Part shown: piece by piece, positions 32,392 through 40,700 of the stretch
How positions within the stretch are numbered: position 1 is the stretch's first letter
Layout: every line of letters begins with the position of its first letter
NCBI GenBank assembly: GCA_965661115.1
Contig: CBFICO010000008.1
Span: 1-51,170 of the forward strand
Direction of reading: 5' to 3'
Source of the DNA: UBA6770 sp965661115
Lineage (GTDB): Bacteria > Bacteroidota > Bacteroidia > Flavobacteriales_G > Salibacteraceae
Length of the DNA: 51,170 nt
Made by a program: the position numbers and the translations under genes
Notes under the pieces: generated by a model
What the model was told of the DNA's origin: nothing
Seen by the model: only the letters and a program-made list of their open reading frames with translations
Database searches by the model: none

Positions 32392-33447
32392 ATGAAATAC
32401 GATAAATCAATATTAGTTACAGGAGGGGCTGGTTTTATTGGATCCCACCTGGTTAGATTGCTGCTTAACAAATATCCGAATTACCGCATTGTTAACTTCG
32501 ATAAATTAACCTATGCTGGTAATCTGGAGAACATTTCTGATGTTGATGCATTACCGAACAACGAGTTTTTTAAAGGTGACTTATGCAACACAAATGATAT
32601 TAGAGAAGCTTTTTCTAAATACAATATTGACAACGTAATTCATCTTGCTGCCGAGTCTCACGTAGATCGATCAATCGAAAACCCAAACATTTTTGTAGAA
32701 ACCAATGTTATTGGCACCGTGAATCTTTTAAATGAGTGCTTAGCATTTTGGAAAAATGATTTATCGAACCATATATTCTATCACGTTTCTACAGATGAAG
32801 TGTATGGGAGTTTAGGTGAAGAAGGACTTTTTATGGAAACAACTTCGTACGACCCAAAAAGCCCTTACAGCGCATCTAAAGCGGCATCTGATCACTTTGT
32901 GAGAGCATTTGCAAACACCTATAAACTTCAAGTGATAATCTCTAATTGTTCTAACAATTACGGGCCAAACCAATTTCCAGAAAAGCTTATACCGTTGTGC
33001 ATTAATAACATCAAGCACGGTAAGCCACTTCCAATTTATGGAGAAGGGCTTAATATAAGGGATTGGTTGTATGTTGAAGATCATACAAAGGCAATAGACA
33101 GAATTTTTCATAAAGGTGCTATAGGTGAAACATACAACATTGGCGGGCTTAACGAGTGGACCAACATTGATTTGGTAAAAGAGCTTTGCAAAGTAATGGA
33201 TGAAGCTTATAAAAAACCTACGGGTACTTCTAAACAGCTTATCACTTTTGTTGAAGATAGAAAAGGTCATGACTTGCGTTATGCAATTGACGCTAGCAAG
33301 CTATCTGATGAGCTAAATTGGACTCCAGAGGAGACTTTTGAAACAGGAATAAGGAAAACCGTTGATTGGTATCTAAACAACGAAGAATGGCTTAATAATA
33401 TTATTTCCGGAAACTACCAGACCTATTATGACAAGATGTATAACTAA
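32392..33447 (+). CDS. rfbB: dTDP-glucose 4,6-dehydratase
   Basis: The enzyme makes dTDP-4-keto-6-deoxyglucose, the branch point to rhamnose and other deoxysugars. The 351-residue SDR has ILVTGGAGFIGSHLVRLL, NFDKLTYAGNLENI, HLAAESHVDRSI, the STDEVYGSLGEEG catalytic region and YSASKAASDHFV (Tyr/Lys). The rest of the rhamnose pathway (rfbA, rfbC, rfbD) is not in this window. It is the last gene of the sugar-nucleotide run, followed by a strong terminator. Confidence 0.94.
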   Translation: MKYDKSILVTGGAGFIGSHLVRLLLNKYPNYRIVNFDKLTYAGNLENISDVDALPNNEFFKGDLCNTNDIREAFSKYNIDNVIHLAAESHVDRSIENPNIFVETNVIGTVNLLNECLAFWKNDLSNHIFYHVSTDEVYGSLGEEGLFMETTSYDPKSPYSASKAASDHFVRAFANTYKLQVIISNCSNNYGPNQFPEKLIPLCINNIKHGKPLPIYGEGLNIRDWLYVEDHTKAIDRIFHKGAIGETYNIGGLNEWTNIDLVKELCKVMDEAYKKPTGTSKQLITFVEDRKGHDLRYAIDASKLSDELNWTPEETFETGIRKTVDWYLNNEEWLNNIISGNYQTYYDKMYN

Positions 33448-33462
33448 GAAACTGTCAGGCAT

Positions 33463-33498
33463 AAAAAAAAGGGAAGCATTTGCTTCCCTTTTTTTTTT
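33463..33498. terminator. Bidirectional terminator between rfbB and gldN
   Basis: The stem GGGAAGC/GCTTCCC with an ATTT loop is flanked by eight As on one side and a run of ten Ts on the other. It closes the sugar-nucleotide operon and, in the other direction, the gld operon. Confidence 0.9.
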
Positions 33499-33519
33499 AA
33501 GCTTTATAATTACATATTC

Positions 33520-34374
33520 TTAGAAGTGCCACAAATCGTGTTCAAAATTGAATATCTCTGTTTCTATTTTTTCAGCTTCTAACAGTGCATCCAAACCAGT
33601 TTTATAATCACGTATTTGTCTGTCGTAAACGTTTGACACTTTTATTACTGTTGACTCAAACTGACGCTTCCAGAAAACATCTTCATACGTTCTTCTTTCG
33701 GCATCGTTCTTACGGTTAAACACTTCTGAATTAGCAAAAACATATCTCGCCTCTGGGAAGTATATCCAAAACAAATCTTGAAGTGTAGGATTTCCATCAG
33801 GTCCTTCTACTTCAGCCATCGGCTTTATACCAATTATTCTTACATCCATTACAGAACGCTGACGCTCAAAAAACCACTCTTCCTTAACTTCATAAAACTT
33901 AATGTTTGCAGAACGTAAGGTATCATAAACAGTTTCAGTTCCTGTAACATCGCCAAACTCATCGAAAATTTCAACTTCCGTCTCCGACACCATTACTTTC
34001 ATCACCTCATCAGTAGTATAAGCTCTTGTAAACTCATCATCCGGATCAGTAGGTGGACCTGGATCATAAGCGGTTAAAGTACCATCTTCTAATAAACCTT
34101 TTCTTATGTAATCAAAAAGATTTTTACGTCCTTGTGCAGGCTCTTCAGGAAAATAAAACACCTGATTTTGTTTCTTACGCAAATCAATTCTACGCCAAAC
34201 ACGTTTTTGCCACATAACGTCTGCTTGACGCAAGTTTGTATAAGGTATTATTTTTCGAGAAGGTGTATTCTCGTTAACTACAATACCATCCAATACCATA
34301 CTTTGCTGCGCGTTTCCCTCAGCCGTAAACACAGCAAGAACCGCAACCAAACCATATCTAAGCAGACTTTTCAT
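33520..34374 (-). CDS. gldN: Type IX secretion/gliding motility protein GldN (PorN)
   Basis: This periplasmic protein partners GldK in the T9SS ring below the outer membrane. The 284-residue protein has a signal peptide (MKSLLRYGLVAVLAVFTAEG, cut near GNAQ) and the family's core: RQADVMWQKRVWRRIDLRKK, EVKEEWFFERQRSVMDVRIIG and DLFWIYFPEARYVFAN. It is the last gene of the gldKLMN run, five bases after gldM. All core positions expected of the family seem present. Confidence 0.95.
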   Translation of the reverse strand: MKSLLRYGLVAVLAVFTAEGNAQQSMVLDGIVVNENTPSRKIIPYTNLRQADVMWQKRVWRRIDLRKKQNQVFYFPEEPAQGRKNLFDYIRKGLLEDGTLTAYDPGPPTDPDDEFTRAYTTDEVMKVMVSETEVEIFDEFGDVTGTETVYDTLRSANIKFYEVKEEWFFERQRSVMDVRIIGIKPMAEVEGPDGNPTLQDLFWIYFPEARYVFANSEVFNRKNDAERRTYEDVFWKRQFESTVIKVSNVYDRQIRDYKTGLDALLEAEKIETEIFNFEHDLWHF

Positions 34375-34379
34375 ATCTA

Positions 34380-36032
34380 TTATTTTACATGAACAATAAT
34401 GTTACCGTCTAATACTCTAGGAGATGCTCCAGGCTTAGCCATCTGAGCAACCAACTTTTGAAAAATAACTGTTTGTCCAGGTTTCATACTTCTCAAAATG
34501 TTTTTCATTTCCCCAGTCAATCTATTCCCTTTTGCAGGATATGATTTTGACTTCCCTCCTACACTAACAAACATTTCAAAGCTTACAACTTTATATTTTA
34601 AATCAAAAAGGAAGTCATCCAATTTAGCCGTAATGAACTGGCCTGTCAATAGCTTACTTTTCTTCATATCAACAGACCCTGTTTTACCAACAAAATAAGG
34701 TGTAGGTTTAGGAACTGTTTTGAGACGGTATTCTATTGCCGGATATGAAGTTTTCACACCGTCAACATTAGAAGATACACTAATTTTAACCGTTTTGTCT
34801 TTGGACTTTGGGTTAGGGATTACTTCGTATTTTCCTTGATCCTTGCTTTTGGGAACTACCCTACAACCACCACCAGAGATAGTCATAGACAGATCTTTAG
34901 AAGCAACACCTGAAACTGAAATGTCCACTGGATTCTCCAAACCTTTGTAGAATACGTTCATTTTAGTAGGTGAAACAACTAAACTTGGCTTAGCCACCAC
35001 ATACTTATGCTCAAAACGGTATGGCGCCCATGAACCATTGGGCTTTAGAATTTGGATAACTCCACCCCATTTTTGCTCACCTAGGGCACTAGTCTTTACT
35101 CCGTAGGTAGGAATACCACGGCTTTCAAACCTTACATTTGAAGTATCTCCTTCCTTAACAACAGGTTCAACACCAGTAGTATCAACATCACCAATAACCA
35201 ACCTTGGGTTTTTGGTAGTACTATATGCAGCAACAATTACATCTGCCTTAAAAGAATCTCCTTGTGTAATATAAGTTCCAGTGTGAGGAATAACTTTTAC
35301 TGCAAGTGTATCAAAGCTAAAATCATCCGCTCCGATTTCAGACATAAGCTCTTTTAATGCATCAGCCTCAGAGTTTCTTACAGCAGCTTGAAAACGAGTA
35401 AGGTTAGTTACTGTTGCTGCCAAAGGTAAGTGGTTAAAGTTTCCAATCTCCCACTCCACCATCATTCCATGCTCTTTGATCTTTCCAAGAGGAATTTGCA
35501 TTTCTTCTACTAAAGACTTTTCAAGGATAAAACTCTCCAAGTGATCATTAAACAGCTGAATTTTAGATTTCAAATTCATTGCACTGAACTCTACTTCCGG
35601 ACCGAAAGGGTTATTTAAATCAGCGCCAATCATAATTTGAGCACCTACATCCTGATTATCCTTACTATGGCAATGCTCAATCGAGAATAAAGAATCCGGA
35701 GCATCGTCAGGTAACTGATCTGCTGTTTGAACTAACTTCCTTTTAATCTTTTCGATTAGTTCAACTATTTCATCCGCGTTTACCTTTAATTCCTTAGCAT
35801 GCTCATAAAACTCTCCTACCTTTTTCGGGTCATCCGCATATTTTCTACCAAACGTTTCATACGTACCTTCAATCTTACTTTCAAAGTTTTCAGTAGTTCT
35901 CTCTAGTCCTTCGTTGATAATCAAAAACGACTGTAGAATCTCCTTTGATACGTTCATTGCCAAAAGACAAAGTAGTACCAAGTACATCAAGTTAATCATC
36001 TTCTGCCGGGGAGGCAAATCACCTAATGACAT
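34380..36032 (-). CDS. gldM: Type IX secretion motor subunit GldM (PorM)
   Basis: This inner-membrane and periplasmic shaft protein, with GldL, uses the proton gradient to drive secretion and gliding. The 550-residue protein has one N-terminal membrane helix (MINLMYLVLLCLLAMNVSKE at about 11-30) and a long periplasmic part built of four domains, with the signature GEQKWGGVIQILKPNGSWAPY and FYKGLENPVDISVSGV. Upstream, an AAGGAG sits eight bases before the ATG, a classical Shine-Dalgarno that is unusual for this phylum. Confidence 0.96.
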   Translation of the reverse strand: MSLGDLPPRQKMINLMYLVLLCLLAMNVSKEILQSFLIINEGLERTTENFESKIEGTYETFGRKYADDPKKVGEFYEHAKELKVNADEIVELIEKIKRKLVQTADQLPDDAPDSLFSIEHCHSKDNQDVGAQIMIGADLNNPFGPEVEFSAMNLKSKIQLFNDHLESFILEKSLVEEMQIPLGKIKEHGMMVEWEIGNFNHLPLAATVTNLTRFQAAVRNSEADALKELMSEIGADDFSFDTLAVKVIPHTGTYITQGDSFKADVIVAAYSTTKNPRLVIGDVDTTGVEPVVKEGDTSNVRFESRGIPTYGVKTSALGEQKWGGVIQILKPNGSWAPYRFEHKYVVAKPSLVVSPTKMNVFYKGLENPVDISVSGVASKDLSMTISGGGCRVVPKSKDQGKYEVIPNPKSKDKTVKISVSSNVDGVKTSYPAIEYRLKTVPKPTPYFVGKTGSVDMKKSKLLTGQFITAKLDDFLFDLKYKVVSFEMFVSVGGKSKSYPAKGNRLTGEMKNILRSMKPGQTVIFQKLVAQMAKPGASPRVLDGNIIVHVK

Positions 36033-36040
36033 ATTATAGT

Positions 36041-36046
36041 CTCCTT
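36041..36046 (-). promoter_or_regulatory. Strong Shine-Dalgarno sequence of gldM
   Basis: On the minus strand AAGGAG lies eight bases before the gldM ATG at 36032. Most starts in this window have no such site. Confidence 0.6.
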
Positions 36047-36084
36047 ATTTTAAGTTTGTAAATAATTAATTAACCTGATAATTC

Positions 36085-36942
36085 TTATGAATTAGCGTTG
36101 GGATTCATTGCAGTTAGCATGTTTCCGTAAACTGTATTCAATGCAGTAATATTTCTTGAAAGATCACTCATTTTTTCTGAGTATACTTTGGCATCATCAA
36201 CAGAGTTGTTTAAGCTAGCCATTAACTCATCTAAACCTGTAAAGTATACTTTAGAGTTTTCAAGCGTTTCTTGAGCGCTTCTTAGTTGCAATTCGTAAGC
36301 AGAGTTTAACTCAGTAAGATTTGTTGACATTTTTGCAAGCTGCTCTCCGAAGTTAGCACTCTCTCTGTTTTCTTCTGCTAAACCTGTTAATACATCAGAT
36401 GCACTTGCATAAGTTTCGGAAAGACTATTCACTTTACTTGCAGCTCCTCTAACACTGTTTACGTACTCATCTGTAGCAACAGACGCATCAGTAATATCAG
36501 ATAACTTATTTGTTTGATCAGAAAGACCTCTTAGACCAGCACCTAAGCTTTCTAATAGTTCAGGCCCAATTTTAGCTTCTTCTAGCATTTCATCCAACTT
36601 CTGAGTTACTGTTAAGTCATCTGTTTCACCAGAACCTGTTTCCATTAACTCGTCAGACTCAAACTCACCTTCTTCGTCTTCATCGTGGTGAGCTAATTCT
36701 GGGTAAACTTTTGCCCAATCCAAGGCTAAGTGTTGAGGCTCAATTGCCCCTAAGAAGAATAGTGCAGACTCAGTACACAAACCAACAATAAGCATGATAC
36801 TCGCTCCTGGGTAATGCTGAATCTTAAACAATGCCCCCAAAATCACAACTGCCGCACCAACTGACATTGAAATGTTTACAATAGTCTTTCCTTTAATTGT
36901 TCCATAAAGAAAATGTGCTAATCCTCCTTTTTTCCCTGACAT
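36085..36942 (-). CDS. gldL: Type IX secretion motor subunit GldL (PorL)
   Basis: This cytoplasmic-membrane protein forms the pentameric proton channel around GldM. The 285-residue protein has two membrane helices near the N-terminus (about 20-40 and 45-66: VNISMSVGAAVVILGALFKI and ASIMLIVGLCTESALFFLGA), with a Glu in the second helix (TESALF) at the expected proton-carrying position. A Glu/Asp-rich linker and long coiled-coil C-terminal part follow. It starts 28 bp after gldK. Confidence 0.95.
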   Translation of the reverse strand: MSGKKGGLAHFLYGTIKGKTIVNISMSVGAAVVILGALFKIQHYPGASIMLIVGLCTESALFFLGAIEPQHLALDWAKVYPELAHHDEDEEGEFESDELMETGSGETDDLTVTQKLDEMLEEAKIGPELLESLGAGLRGLSDQTNKLSDITDASVATDEYVNSVRGAASKVNSLSETYASASDVLTGLAEENRESANFGEQLAKMSTNLTELNSAYELQLRSAQETLENSKVYFTGLDELMASLNNSVDDAKVYSEKMSDLSRNITALNTVYGNMLTAMNPNANS

Positions 36943-36970
36943 AATTTTTGTTTTTAGTTTTTATATATTC

Positions 36971-38284
36971 TTAAATATCGCTTTTACCCATTCCTAGGTA
37001 ACTCATTACGTTTCTGAAACCAATGTATGATTTAGCCGTATCTTGATACTCATAAGTTCTAGAGCTAGTTTGTAGGAAATATCCTACATCTTTCCAAGAA
37101 CCTCCACGAATAACTTTTCTCTTTAATACTGGTGGATCATCATCTTTAGCTTCGTACTTATAATCCATATTTAAATCGTGCGCAAAATCATAAACAGACT
37201 CATCGAAAGCCGTGCTTGTCCACTCTGCGACATTACCAGCCATACAATATAAACCAAAATCGTTAGGCTCGTATGACACTACTGGTACGGTATGAATTCC
37301 ACCATCATCATAGTAATTACCTCTAAGTGGCTTAAAGTTTGCCAAGAAACAACCTCTAGTGTTTCTGATGTAAGGACCACCCCATGGATATGGAGATAAA
37401 TCTAAACCACCACGTGCAGCATATTCCCACTCGGATTCTGTTGGCAAACGGTAATCTTGTACAAAGCTCTCACCAACACCAGCCAAAAACTTATTGTGTT
37501 GCATTGTTCTCCATATTGAAAACGCTCTTGCCTGTTTCCATGTAACACCAACAACCGGATACTCATCGTAAGCAGGATGCCAGAAATACATATTGGTAAG
37601 AGGCTCATTGTATGAGTAAGTAAAATCATGAATCCAACAAAGTGTATCTGGATAAACAGATATCTCATCTCTTTTAATGAACACAGAACGATCTGTCATA
37701 CCTCTATCTCTTAATGGATCTCCATTAATTGTAGGACTTTTTCGAGCAGCATCTTTGTAATCAATCCAGTAATATTCATAAATCAATTTACGAGTATCGA
37801 TAGTTTTTCTACCATAGAAACGCTCATACTCTGGCAAGAACATTACAGAAAGAGCCTCTCTATTCTCGGGGTCCTCCCAATCTAACTCAGCTTCCCAATT
37901 AATAATCGGAGGATCAATATCCTCTTCATACTCATTAACAGAAATCAAATAAAGCTCTTCACTTACCTCTTCACCAAGAATCTTATAAGCCATAGAGTCT
38001 CTTACCCAATATACAAACTGACGATATTCGTTATTTGTAATCTCCGTTTCGTCCATATAAAATGGTGAAACCGAAACCGTTTTAGATTTAGATGTGTACG
38101 AATACGGTGCATCTTGATCGTTTGGTCCCATATTATAACTACCTGGGGGTATATATAACATCCCATATGGATCTGGCTGGTACCATACCTGCCTACCCAG
38201 TACACCCGTCAACTGACCACCTGTATCATTCATACAGCTAGATAGAATTAAGGCTACCAATCCTACTATGAGTAACTTTTTCAT
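36971..38284 (-). CDS. gldK: Type IX secretion/gliding lipoprotein GldK (PorK)
   Basis: GldK forms the outer-membrane-associated ring with GldN. From the ATG at 38284 the protein has 437 residues, with a lipoprotein signal (MKKLLIVGLVALILSSC, lipobox LSSC) and an FGE-sulfatase-like domain. The latter includes YIPPGSYNMGPNDQDAPYS, EITNNEYRQFVYWVRDS, EYPVVGVTWKQARAF, LPTESEWEYAARGG and GNVAEWTSTAFDES, then KVIRGGSWKDVGYFLQ. An upstream in-frame start at 38347 lies at the predicted -7 box and is rejected. AGGAGG lies four bases before the ATG. Confidence 0.95.
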   Translation of the reverse strand: MKKLLIVGLVALILSSCMNDTGGQLTGVLGRQVWYQPDPYGMLYIPPGSYNMGPNDQDAPYSYTSKSKTVSVSPFYMDETEITNNEYRQFVYWVRDSMAYKILGEEVSEELYLISVNEYEEDIDPPIINWEAELDWEDPENREALSVMFLPEYERFYGRKTIDTRKLIYEYYWIDYKDAARKSPTINGDPLRDRGMTDRSVFIKRDEISVYPDTLCWIHDFTYSYNEPLTNMYFWHPAYDEYPVVGVTWKQARAFSIWRTMQHNKFLAGVGESFVQDYRLPTESEWEYAARGGLDLSPYPWGGPYIRNTRGCFLANFKPLRGNYYDDGGIHTVPVVSYEPNDFGLYCMAGNVAEWTSTAFDESVYDFAHDLNMDYKYEAKDDDPPVLKRKVIRGGSWKDVGYFLQTSSRTYEYQDTAKSYIGFRNVMSYLGMGKSDI

Positions 38285-38288
38285 GTTA

Positions 38289-38294
38289 CCTCCT
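38289..38294 (-). promoter_or_regulatory. Strong Shine-Dalgarno sequence of gldK
   Basis: On the minus strand AGGAGG is followed by TAAC and the gldK ATG. A full AGGAGG match is rare in Bacteroidota, whose ribosomes mostly ignore such sites. Confidence 0.65.
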
Positions 38295-38344
38295 ATTTTT
38301 AATATGTGAATATTTTTAAGCAAAACCATATTGTGGCAAAATGC

Positions 38345-38352
38345 CAAAATTA
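38345..38352 (-). promoter_or_regulatory. Predicted -7 box ahead of gldK
   Basis: On the minus strand this reads TAATTTTG, an exact TAnnTTTG match. It would give gldK a leader of about 55 bases and a promoter separate from porP. A -33 TTTG is not seen. Confidence 0.45.
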
Positions 38353-38390
38353 ACGTAAATAAAATAAATTATTGTGAATAAACTAATTTC

Positions 38391-39389
38391 CTACAACCAA
38401 CGAGGGTTTTTATGAATAGTAATTTTTGGCTTTGGAGTAATTGTAAAACAGTAATTTAAGAACAGCTCAACCGTACCACTATTGAAGCTTCTCAGCTTTG
38501 ACGTATTTAAGTCGTATGCAGCCCCAATCTGCATAGTACCTGCTTTTCCAAAATCGTGTCGGTATCCAGCCATAGGTGAAAATGCATCTTGAATACGATA
38601 AGACAACCCACCCCAAATCATATCTTTATATGTGGCTTTAGCATTAAAATCAAATTGTGTTGTTGATAGTTCTGTTTTCAAAAATATTGATGGTTCGAAC
38701 TCCCAATCTGGCACTAAACCTTGAATCCGGTACCCACCCATGATGTATAAATGAGATTCAACAGAATAATTATTAGAACCAGTACCTCCAGCAGCTTCAC
38801 CTTGTAATTCACTTTGAGTCAAGTGTTGCATTGCCGCTCCAGCCCAAATTTTCTCATCGGCACTTCTATAGTACAAACCAGCATCAAAATCAAATCCATA
38901 ATCTTTACCGCTTCCTGCTTCCAAAGATAAATTAGGATCAGTAACAACCGAACCTGGCGCATCTGGAGCAACAAATCCACTTCCGTCTACTACCACACCT
39001 ATAGCACCTAGCCCTAAACCAACGCTTATAGTTCCAATATCTTCCAAATAAATTCTATTCGCGAGAGCCAGTTTAAAAATATTTGTGTTAACAGGTCCAA
39101 TCACATCATTTGAAACACTTAGACCCACTCCTAAATCAACATATTCACTAAAACTGGTTAGCGTTTGAGGAATTCTTCCTTGCAACGAAATCAAACCTGT
39201 TCTGGGAGCCCCTTCAAAACCTAACCATTGCTGTCTTCCCAGTACAGTAGCACAATAACCATCTTTCATGGCAGCATATGCTGGATTATTATATAGTTTG
39301 TTTCCAAAGTTTTGAGTAAACTGAGGGTCTTGCTGCGCAGACACTCCTAACGCACTGAAAGCTATAACTATAACTAAAATTCTCTTCAT
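38391..39389 (-). CDS. porP: PorP/SprF-family type IX secretion outer-membrane protein
   Basis: The 332-residue protein has a signal peptide (MKRILVIVIAFSALGVSAQQ) and then DPQFTQNFGNKLYNNPAYAAMKDG, the start typical of PorP/SprF barrels, followed by alternating beta strands and a GGLSYRIQDAFSPMAGYRH-type motif. It lies 107 bp upstream of gldK, the same porP-K-L-M-N order as in Porphyromonas. It is the first gene of the cluster. Related SprF proteins help secrete or anchor specific adhesins; here the neighbouring position suggests the core PorP role. Confidence 0.93.
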   Translation of the reverse strand: MKRILVIVIAFSALGVSAQQDPQFTQNFGNKLYNNPAYAAMKDGYCATVLGRQQWLGFEGAPRTGLISLQGRIPQTLTSFSEYVDLGVGLSVSNDVIGPVNTNIFKLALANRIYLEDIGTISVGLGLGAIGVVVDGSGFVAPDAPGSVVTDPNLSLEAGSGKDYGFDFDAGLYYRSADEKIWAGAAMQHLTQSELQGEAAGGTGSNNYSVESHLYIMGGYRIQGLVPDWEFEPSIFLKTELSTTQFDFNAKATYKDMIWGGLSYRIQDAFSPMAGYRHDFGKAGTMQIGAAYDLNTSKLRSFNSGTVELFLNYCFTITPKPKITIHKNPRWL

Positions 39390-39469
39390 ATAATCAACAG
39401 TTTTGAACTGAAAGACGCGACTAAAATACTTAAAAAATCAAATTACACAAATTAAAATTCCATGTGTAA

Positions 39470-39488
39470 AAGGATCACATAAATCCTT
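39470..39488 (-). terminator. Possible weak terminator after the arginase-like gene
   Basis: AAGGAT and ATCCTT form a six-base stem with a seven-base loop, followed on the minus strand by a short T stretch. The stem is short, so termination may be partial and porP may be read through. Confidence 0.35.
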
Positions 39489-39526
39489 GTATTAAATTGT
39501 AAACCAGCAATTTGAAATGCATAACA

Positions 39527-40683
39527 CTATCGTAAACGCTTATAATTCCTCCACCATTTTTCTGGAATTCCATCGTTACAAGCCTCTTGATAATCGTTGT
39601 AACTGCAAGGCACTAATTGATGTCTTCTATATTTTGACAGCTTAGATTCAGGATACGGTACATCCATCCACCATCTATCTGACTTTAAGTTTTTATAAAA
39701 TGTAATTTCCTCAGCGTCGGTGCTTGTGCTTACAATATATTTTAAGACATCTTTTCCTTCCTTAGTCATTCCATCCCCTTTGCGGTTGTAATACCCTTCT
39801 ATAATGTACCATATCATTTCGGCAATCAAAAAAGCAGTTTGCCCATACTGATCCAACTGGGGGTTATACTCATATATACCTATACTCGACAGCTTATCAC
39901 TTAATCCTGCATAACGTGTGATAGCACAAATATCTTCACCGTTAAATCCGTTTGGGGTTGCATTTTTATTTCCTGGAGCATCGGCATTTCTAATTGCAGA
40001 CACATCAATAGTAACCATGTCGGCATTTCTTACAACCGGCTCAACCTCCTTGATATCGCTTTTAACTTGACCCAGCCTGTGAATATCAAAAAACAACTTA
40101 TCCATTAAAAAACGTTCCTCTTCAGAGACAAAATAAGTTTGATAGCCCAGATTACTATAGTTAAATAGATAATTGGGTTGATGTAGTATAATTTTATTGA
40201 GATATGCTTTTGAGTCCAACTCTTGATCTACCTCGCCTAAATCGATAGCATTATCTACACTTACAATATTTACAACTTGCTCTAAAGATTCGTAGGCTTG
40301 GTAATTTGCATAGGTAAGGTCTTGTCCACCTCCGNNNNNNNNNNCACATTAGCCTTTATACATTCAGCCACAATTTTACTCACCGCAAAATAAGTATCGG
40401 AAACTTCTTCGCCTGGAGAGACATCTCCAAAATCCGCAATTCGACAATTCCAGTTAGTTTTTAGTTGATATAGTTTTTTTCGGATTTCATCAACACCATC
40501 AGCGCAGCCCGAGTTGTTTACTGCTTTTCTATCTTCAATAACTCCAAACAATGCAATATCTACATCCTTAAGGTCAGGAAACTCTGCAGACTCATTATTA
40601 AATTGAATAACTCCTCCAAAAGAAGTTTTATCGAAATCACTATTTACAAAGTCAATTTTTCTAAAGTAGATATCAATATCCAT
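39527..40683 (-). CDS. Arginase/formimidoylglutamase-superfamily protein with degenerate metal site (interrupted by N run)
   Basis: The gene runs from the ATG at 40683 to 39527 with 10 Ns at 40335-40344. Both halves belong to one ureohydrolase-fold protein (about 386 residues if the true gap is 14 bases). Before the gap is VDIALFGVIEDRKAVNN (the nucleotide-like first strand); after it GGGQDLTYANY, SVDNAIDLGE and VTIDVSAIRNADAPG. Compared with arginase ligands H101, D124, H126, D128, D232 and D234, these read Q, D, A, D, D and S, so three are lost. It lies 17 bp after topA and upstream of porP. It is often annotated as formimidoylglutamase in this group, but catalysis is doubtful. Confidence 0.82.
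40335..40344. other. Assembly gap (10 Ns)
   Basis: Ten Ns interrupt the arginase-like gene. The reading frames on either side need a gap of 2 modulo 3 bases (8, 11 or 14), so the placeholder length of 10 is wrong. Confidence 0.95.
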
Positions 40684-40700
40684 AACAATGGTCGTTTGAA

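Noticed and set aside
38285..38347. Longer GldK start at 38347
   Set aside because: It would bury the lipoprotein signal and overlap the predicted -7 box, while ATG 38284 has an AGGAGG.
39527..40219. A stand-alone gene starting at TTG 40219
   Set aside because: The same frame continues upstream without a stop through SVDNAIDLGE and GGGQD up to the N run, so it is the C-terminal part of the arginase-like gene.
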